Positions 16,434 to 20,721 of a DNA stretch of 20,721 nt are shown piece after piece. Source of the stretch: Herpomyces periplanetae (taxonomy: Eukaryota > Ascomycota > Laboulbeniomycetes > Herpomycetales > Herpomycetaceae); NCBI GenBank assembly GCA_009733715.1, contig WMKJ01000167.1:1-20721 (forward strand), written 5' to 3'. The notes below the pieces were generated by a model. It saw only the letters and a list, made by a program, of their open reading frames with translations. It ran no database searches and had not been told where the DNA came from. Position numbers and translations under genes: made by a program. How positions within the stretch are numbered: position 1 is the first letter of the stretch; every line of letters begins with the position of its first letter.

Positions 16434-18143
16434 ATGCAGTACGTCAACCTCTCCACCAGTGGGCACCGACTATTCTGCTTCGTCGTATGGGCCGCTTTAA
16501 TTAATGCTACTCCCATCCCCGACATTTCCAGCGAGCGTCCCGCTCGAGAAACTGTAAATAACCTTTCTGCTGCCCCTACTAATCTTGATGATGCCGCTTT
16601 AACTGTCCCCAAAACTACTCCCAATTCTGCTCCTACCCCTGGCCTATTTGGCTCCGATGCACGAGCTGCAGAAGCGTCCAATTTAAAGTTTACCGTCACG
16701 TCAAGTCCCAATGTTTTAGTCGCACGCGATGTTCCACTTGCCACTCCTACTGCTTCTCATGATATTCCTCCCACAGCTACTCTGAAGTTAACCCAAGGTT
16801 CCGTAATGCCTATTGAAGCTTCTCGACTCATGGCACGACAGATTCAATCTGCTGCATCCGATCGTACCAGCAATTCTGATCCAAATTCTCATGTTCACGG
16901 TTCACAAAGCGATCTATCCCCCCTACTTTCATCCGATGTTAACCAGACAGGTTCCTTGCCCGGCATCGACCAAAATTTAAAAGGAAATAATGGTCTAGGT
17001 ATCTTAAGAAATTTAAATGGCATCAGCGGTGTTAATGGTAGATCCACCTTGTCCGCCTCTTCTAAATCTCCAAATTCATTTAACCCTGGAAATGACCCTT
17101 TAAACGGTTTGTCCGGTCCCTCCAGTGTTAATCGTGCGGATTTAGCAGGAATTGCACAACAAATTCGGCAAACTCTTCTTGAACTAGAAGTCCTGAGTTC
17201 TCGTTCCCTCGGTGAAGATTCATTCAATGAGCGTGTTAACAAGCAGAGCCTGGCCTTACAACTTTCAAACTTGGAGAGCAGAATTCGTCAGAAAGGTGAG
17301 GGTGATGGTAATGGTAATGGTGGAGGTGACATTATTGGAAACCTGCAAAATGATAATGCTGCCTTTTTAGTTGCTTCATCTGCTGCTGATGTAGCTCGAT
17401 CCGCTGCTCAAATTGCATCTGCCGCTGCACTAGCTTTTTCTAATGGACAAAGTAACGTCAATGGAATGAATGGTTTCGCCGCTATGAATGGTCTTAACAA
17501 CGTCAATGGCATCAACGGTATTAACAACTTTAACGGTATCAATAACCCAGGCCTACCCGTCGGTTCTGAACAATCACGAGGTGAACTTTTCAATCAGAAT
17601 CAAGTCCAAGGTCAAGCGCAAGGGGCTTCTGCTGATCTTAGGGGTGACCCAGGATTGCTTTTTAACGTTATTGGGGATGCAGACCCGCGTGTCGGTGGTG
17701 CTATTCCTACTGGTGATTTAACCAGGATGCGTCCCGGCGAACAAGCTGGAGTCTCCTTAGCACAAGCATTATCAAACCCTGCTACGGCCGGTACTCAAGC
17801 GCCTGTGTTGCTCGGAAATGAAGCTGTAAATTCACTTCAGTCTCAGAGTACTGCCTCTTCCACACCAAATATGGCTAACAGCCCAGTGGCAAACGCTGTT
17901 AACGAACTTTCAGCTTTCACTACCAACGTTCCAACCATTCCTCCAGAATCCCTTCAACTCCTTTCGGCAAATGGAACTCCCCAACTTTCCGCTTCCTCCA
18001 TCCAGGCTGCAAATCTGGGCTCTTCTAATGGTGCCGCGCCATCCGCCTTCGCAAACATACTGGCATCTTCACCTGCACCACCATCAGCAACTGTCGCATC
18101 CCCTTTATCCGGTAATGCTGCTCAAGCTCCTCTTGTACAGTGA
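16434..18143 (+). CDS. Predicted secreted, intrinsically disordered Asn/Gly/Ala/Ser-rich protein, function unknown
   Basis: I do not recognise a family. The 569-residue single-exon product begins with a classic signal peptide: a short polar start, His-Arg at 11-12, a hydrophobic core (about 13-23) and a likely cut after Ala25 in INA-TP. I find no Cys, Trp or Tyr in the mature part. It is rich in Ser, Ala, Asn, Pro and Gly. Residues about 226-285 look helical (LAGIAQQIRQTLLELEVL and onward) and may form a coiled coil. A Gly/Asn stretch and an Ala-rich helix (AADVARSAAQIASAAA) follow. Then comes an Asn-Gly repeat region (about 335-375) with units such as NGINGINNFNG. There is no hydrophobic C-terminal segment, so no GPI anchor. 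A soluble cell-wall or matrix protein or an effector-like product is possible, but this is inference. The ATG has A at -3. Confidence 0.75.
   Translation: MQYVNLSTSGHRLFCFVVWAALINATPIPDISSERPARETVNNLSAAPTNLDDAALTVPKTTPNSAPTPGLFGSDARAAEASNLKFTVTSSPNVLVARDVPLATPTASHDIPPTATLKLTQGSVMPIEASRLMARQIQSAASDRTSNSDPNSHVHGSQSDLSPLLSSDVNQTGSLPGIDQNLKGNNGLGILRNLNGISGVNGRSTLSASSKSPNSFNPGNDPLNGLSGPSSVNRADLAGIAQQIRQTLLELEVLSSRSLGEDSFNERVNKQSLALQLSNLESRIRQKGEGDGNGNGGGDIIGNLQNDNAAFLVASSAADVARSAAQIASAAALAFSNGQSNVNGMNGFAAMNGLNNVNGINGINNFNGINNPGLPVGSEQSRGELFNQNQVQGQAQGASADLRGDPGLLFNVIGDADPRVGGAIPTGDLTRMRPGEQAGVSLAQALSNPATAGTQAPVLLGNEAVNSLQSQSTASSTPNMANSPVANAVNELSAFTTNVPTIPPESLQLLSANGTPQLSASSIQAANLGSSNGAAPSAFANILASSPAPPSATVASPLSGNAAQAPLVQ
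17440..17555 (+). repeat. Asn-Gly (NG/NGI/NN) repeat in the secreted protein
   Basis: Degenerate units of three to five codons encode NVNGMNG, AMNGLNN, NVNGINGIN, NFNGINN. Codons differ between copies (AAT/AAC, GGT/GGC), so the repeat is kept at protein level rather than being a fresh DNA slippage tract. A similar shorter stretch (NLNGISGVNG) lies around 17010-17040. Confidence 0.7.
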
Positions 18144-18838
18144 TACACATCACTTTTATCTCGTTATCATGAAGTGTGCTCGTACGTTTGCTTGCTAAAT
18201 CAATCTGTTAATCAATCAATTGCTCAATCACTCGCATGTTAATTCTACGTGTGTTATCTCTTCCTTTGCCTTACTGTCTCCTTTCCCGTATATCATGCAC
18301 ATTAAGCAACATGTTAATTCCTTTCGTCTCCGCCTATCCGCGTAAACTACTCGCCCATGTAGAACCCTATTACACCCTAGCCCTGTAACTTGTGCTCATT
18401 CACGCTTTATCAAGTGTCATGTTATACAGAGTGCCGTGTTCTACACTCGCATTGAGCCTACGAATGCTCGTATACTTGTGACTGAGTACGTGTGTGTATA
18501 CGTGAAAATTCTTATGATCCGGGTTAACATATGTGTGTAATACGCTAAATCAAAGAACGAATCGTGTACGTGCAAAAGTTTCCCAATGGATGAGTCCGCT
18601 GTTTCTCTCCTTGTTAAACTATACCCTCTCTCGCCAACCGTTCTTCACACTGCCCAACTAACTTGATCCTCCGCTCCACGGTGCTTGATGAAACCAACTA
18701 GCTCGCTTTGATCCCGTTCCTCCCGTACTTCCTATACTTGCTACATTAGCTATATCACTTTTCTCGTTGAACTAGCTTCGTTCAAATCTATTACTTAAAA
18801 AGTCACTCTAAGAAAACTTTATCAATATAATAAAATCC
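18144..18838. other. Convergent 3' spacer between the secreted-protein and kinesin genes
   Basis: About 700 bp where both genes end. It has a degenerate AATC-type stretch (about 18196-18235) and a GT-rich part (about 18475-18545). It should contain both polyadenylation regions; an AATAAA occurs near 18829 on the plus strand. I see no gene or RNA here. Confidence 0.55.
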
Positions 18839-20721
18839 TTAAAATAGTTTTCCCTTACCCATTATATTCGAATCTGCATTACCACCACCACCACGCAACG
18901 GTTTCGCAATTCTTGATCCACTTAATGATGAAAATACTCCCCCTGCACCAGCTGCTGCTGTTCCACTAGCTGCTGATAAACTTGCGCCTGAATTACCTCC
19001 CATCCCCATAGCTCTAACCGCATTCCCAAATCGATCGACCGTAGTTCCACCGGCCAAATTCGTCACAAAAAACCCATTCCCACTAGTAGTCCCAGCGGTC
19101 TGTTTCACAGCCTCCAATCGATCTTTCACCACATTCAACTGTGCTTCAAACCTGTTTCGAATATTTAAAGTTAGACACTTAATAAACTTAGCCCTATAGG
19201 GCGACACTCCAATTTAACGTACCTGTGATTTGCCATTGTCAATTTTTCCTGACTTTCTTGTAATAGCCCCTCTAAACTTTTAATACGCTCATTGCGTGCT
19301 GTTAGCTTTCGTTCTGCCATTGCCATCTCTTTCTTTAAAGTGTTATTCTGTTCAACCAATTGCCGTTGTACGACGGTTAATTGTTCTAAATTTCGTTCCA
19401 AAAATGCCATTTTCTTTTGCTGTGCTCGACTATTGCGATTCTTCAACACGTTGTTAAACTGTTCCCGTGTTTCATCCAATGAAATTTCCAACTCTACTAC
19501 TCGTTCACATCGGTTCTGTAAGTCCCGCATTAAACTTTTCTTCATAGCGTCAAACTCTGCTATTTGTTTTTGTAGCATCTTCATGCTATCATTTCCATTT
19601 CCTGCCATCGCTATCACCTTATCATCCCCTCCCTCTCCACCTTTAGGCCCTCTCCCTTCCCCATACTCTGCATTTCCTCCTCCCTGTATTCCCCCACTAC
19701 CTCGTGGTTCATTAGATCCTTTCCTTGTTTCACTTCCATCCGCTATCTCCCGCCGTAAACTTTCCACTTCTCCCCTTAATCGTTCAACATCTTCCACTTT
19801 TCGCGCTAAATCTTCCCGTAAATCTTCCACTATTTCCCGACGAATTTCCTCTCCGTCTTTGTACACCTTTGCTAATCTTTCCTTAACTTCTTCAACACCC
19901 TTTTCACCCGCATTTCCCTCCAACGCTTCTTCGTACTCCCGTTGCACTCTCTCCAATTTTCGCTCTACCGTTTCACGTCGTTCCCGTTCTCGTTCATCCG
20001 CACACCGTTGTTCAATCAAACTCTTTCCACATTGTCGCACAATCTCTCGTGTCCGTTTAACCTGTTCCTTCATCTCTTCTAACTTACTTTCCTCCACTTC
20101 TCTAACCTCCTTCTTCTCTTCTCCACAAGCTGTCAATGCTTCCAACATCTCAATACATCGTTCTAATTCCCGTTCATTATCTCCAATCACCTCGTTATCT
20201 TCTACGTCAAATCCCACCAGCATCCTCTTCATCTTCTCTCGTTTGCGCGCTTCCTTTCCTACTCCGGCTTCCTTAATCGCTACTCGTGCATCAAGTAAAT
20301 CTTTCTTCATCTCATCCAATTCTGCCGTTAATTCAACGTTTTGTTCCTTAAATCCGTCTAACGTTATATTTTGTTCCTTGAATTCGAATGTCATCTTCTC
20401 TACTAGTAATCTCATCTCCCCTAACTCCTCCGCTAACCCCTTATTCTCTCGACTTAAACTTTGCTCTCGTTCACGTAAATATCGAAGCTCTTCACGGGCT
20501 TCATACAAGCTTTTCTCTAAAGCTGTAAGAGCTGATTCCCGTTCCGCTAACTGATCCTGTAGTTCATTTTCCCTACGTAAAAATTCCTCTTTCTCATCTC
20601 TATCCATGGCAAATATTGGTGTTCCCGCACCTCCATTCAAGTCAAGCCTCGACTCACTTATACAAACGGGAGTTTCTCGTCCACCCGCCGTTCCTCGAGA
20701 TGGTGTACCTGAACCTAGCCT
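18839..20721 (-). CDS. Kinesin-1 heavy chain, stalk and tail (motor domain outside window)
   Basis: Conventional kinesin carries cargo toward microtubule plus ends. The frame is open to the right edge, where the window starts on a whole codon, so the motor and neck lie beyond 20721. Two exons, 20721-19223 and 19151-18839, give 603 residues here. The first segment, AMDRDEKEEFLRRENELQDQL, starts a long coiled coil typical of fungal kinesin heavy chains. A Gly-rich hinge (about 19600-19740) interrupts it. The conserved cargo-binding coil follows (MAFLERNLEQLTVVQRQLVEQ). The 71-bp intron (19152-19222) has GTACGT, a CTAAC branch motif and ACAG, and joining gives ANHRFEAQL. The tail has RIAKPLRGGGG, matching the autoinhibitory IAK motif, and ends GKGKLF with TAA. 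The 5' end is cut only by the window edge, so no start codon was chosen. Confidence 0.93.

Noticed and set aside
19292-20554. 420-codon open frame on the plus strand opposite the kinesin stalk
   Set aside because: It is the antisense of a coiled coil rich in Glu, Lys, Arg and Leu codons, which yields Ser/Phe-rich frames with few stops. The minus-strand reading has conserved kinesin segments.
1-20721. A gene cluster or defence-like system linking the genes
   Set aside because: The genes serve heme, redox, sphingolipid, histidine, chromatin, tRNA and transport functions, in mixed orientation, and share no domain or regulation that I can see.

Overview
The window is 20.7 kb of nuclear DNA from a eukaryote, almost certainly a filamentous fungus. 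The reasons are short GT-AG introns (66-145 bp, several with a CTAAC branch-point motif), a histidine-pathway HisA enzyme of the eukaryotic HIS6 type, a Snt2-type BAH/PHD chromatin protein, and a kinesin-1 tail of fungal type with an IAK motif. I cannot fix the phylum from the sequence alone. There are eight protein genes, two of them cut by the window ends. I found no rRNA, tRNA, CRISPR array, transposase or recognisable retroelement.

Layout from left to right: the 3' end of a uroporphyrinogen decarboxylase gene (+, heme synthesis); a thioredoxin gene (-) with three exons and an open basic N-terminal extension; an LCB3-like sphingoid-base-phosphate phosphatase gene (-) whose last 20 codons lie on a small terminal exon; HIS6 (+, histidine synthesis); a 2235-residue Snt2-like chromatin regulator (-); a 1.6 kb divergent spacer with microsatellites and a GC-rich island; a Dus2-type tRNA-dihydrouridine synthase gene (+) with one intron; a secreted, disordered Asn/Gly/Ala/Ser-rich protein (+); and the 3' end of a kinesin heavy chain gene (-), whose motor half lies beyond the right edge.

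The genes are unrelated housekeeping functions in alternating orientation. Nothing suggests an operon, a biosynthetic cluster or a mobile island. The LCB3-like gene and HIS6 share a divergent promoter region, as do the Snt2-like gene and DUS2. Three gene pairs are convergent.

I found no convincing new biological system. The observations most worth a second look are the presequence-like extension of thioredoxin; an intron that is a multiple of three long and lies inside thioredoxin; a perfectly alternating purine/pyrimidine tract that replaces the polypyrimidine tract at a splice site; two zinc-finger-like Cys pairs split by long loops in the Snt2-like protein; a kinesin intron that separates the autoinhibitory IAK tail from the stalk; and two GC-rich, inverted-repeat-bearing spacer islands.
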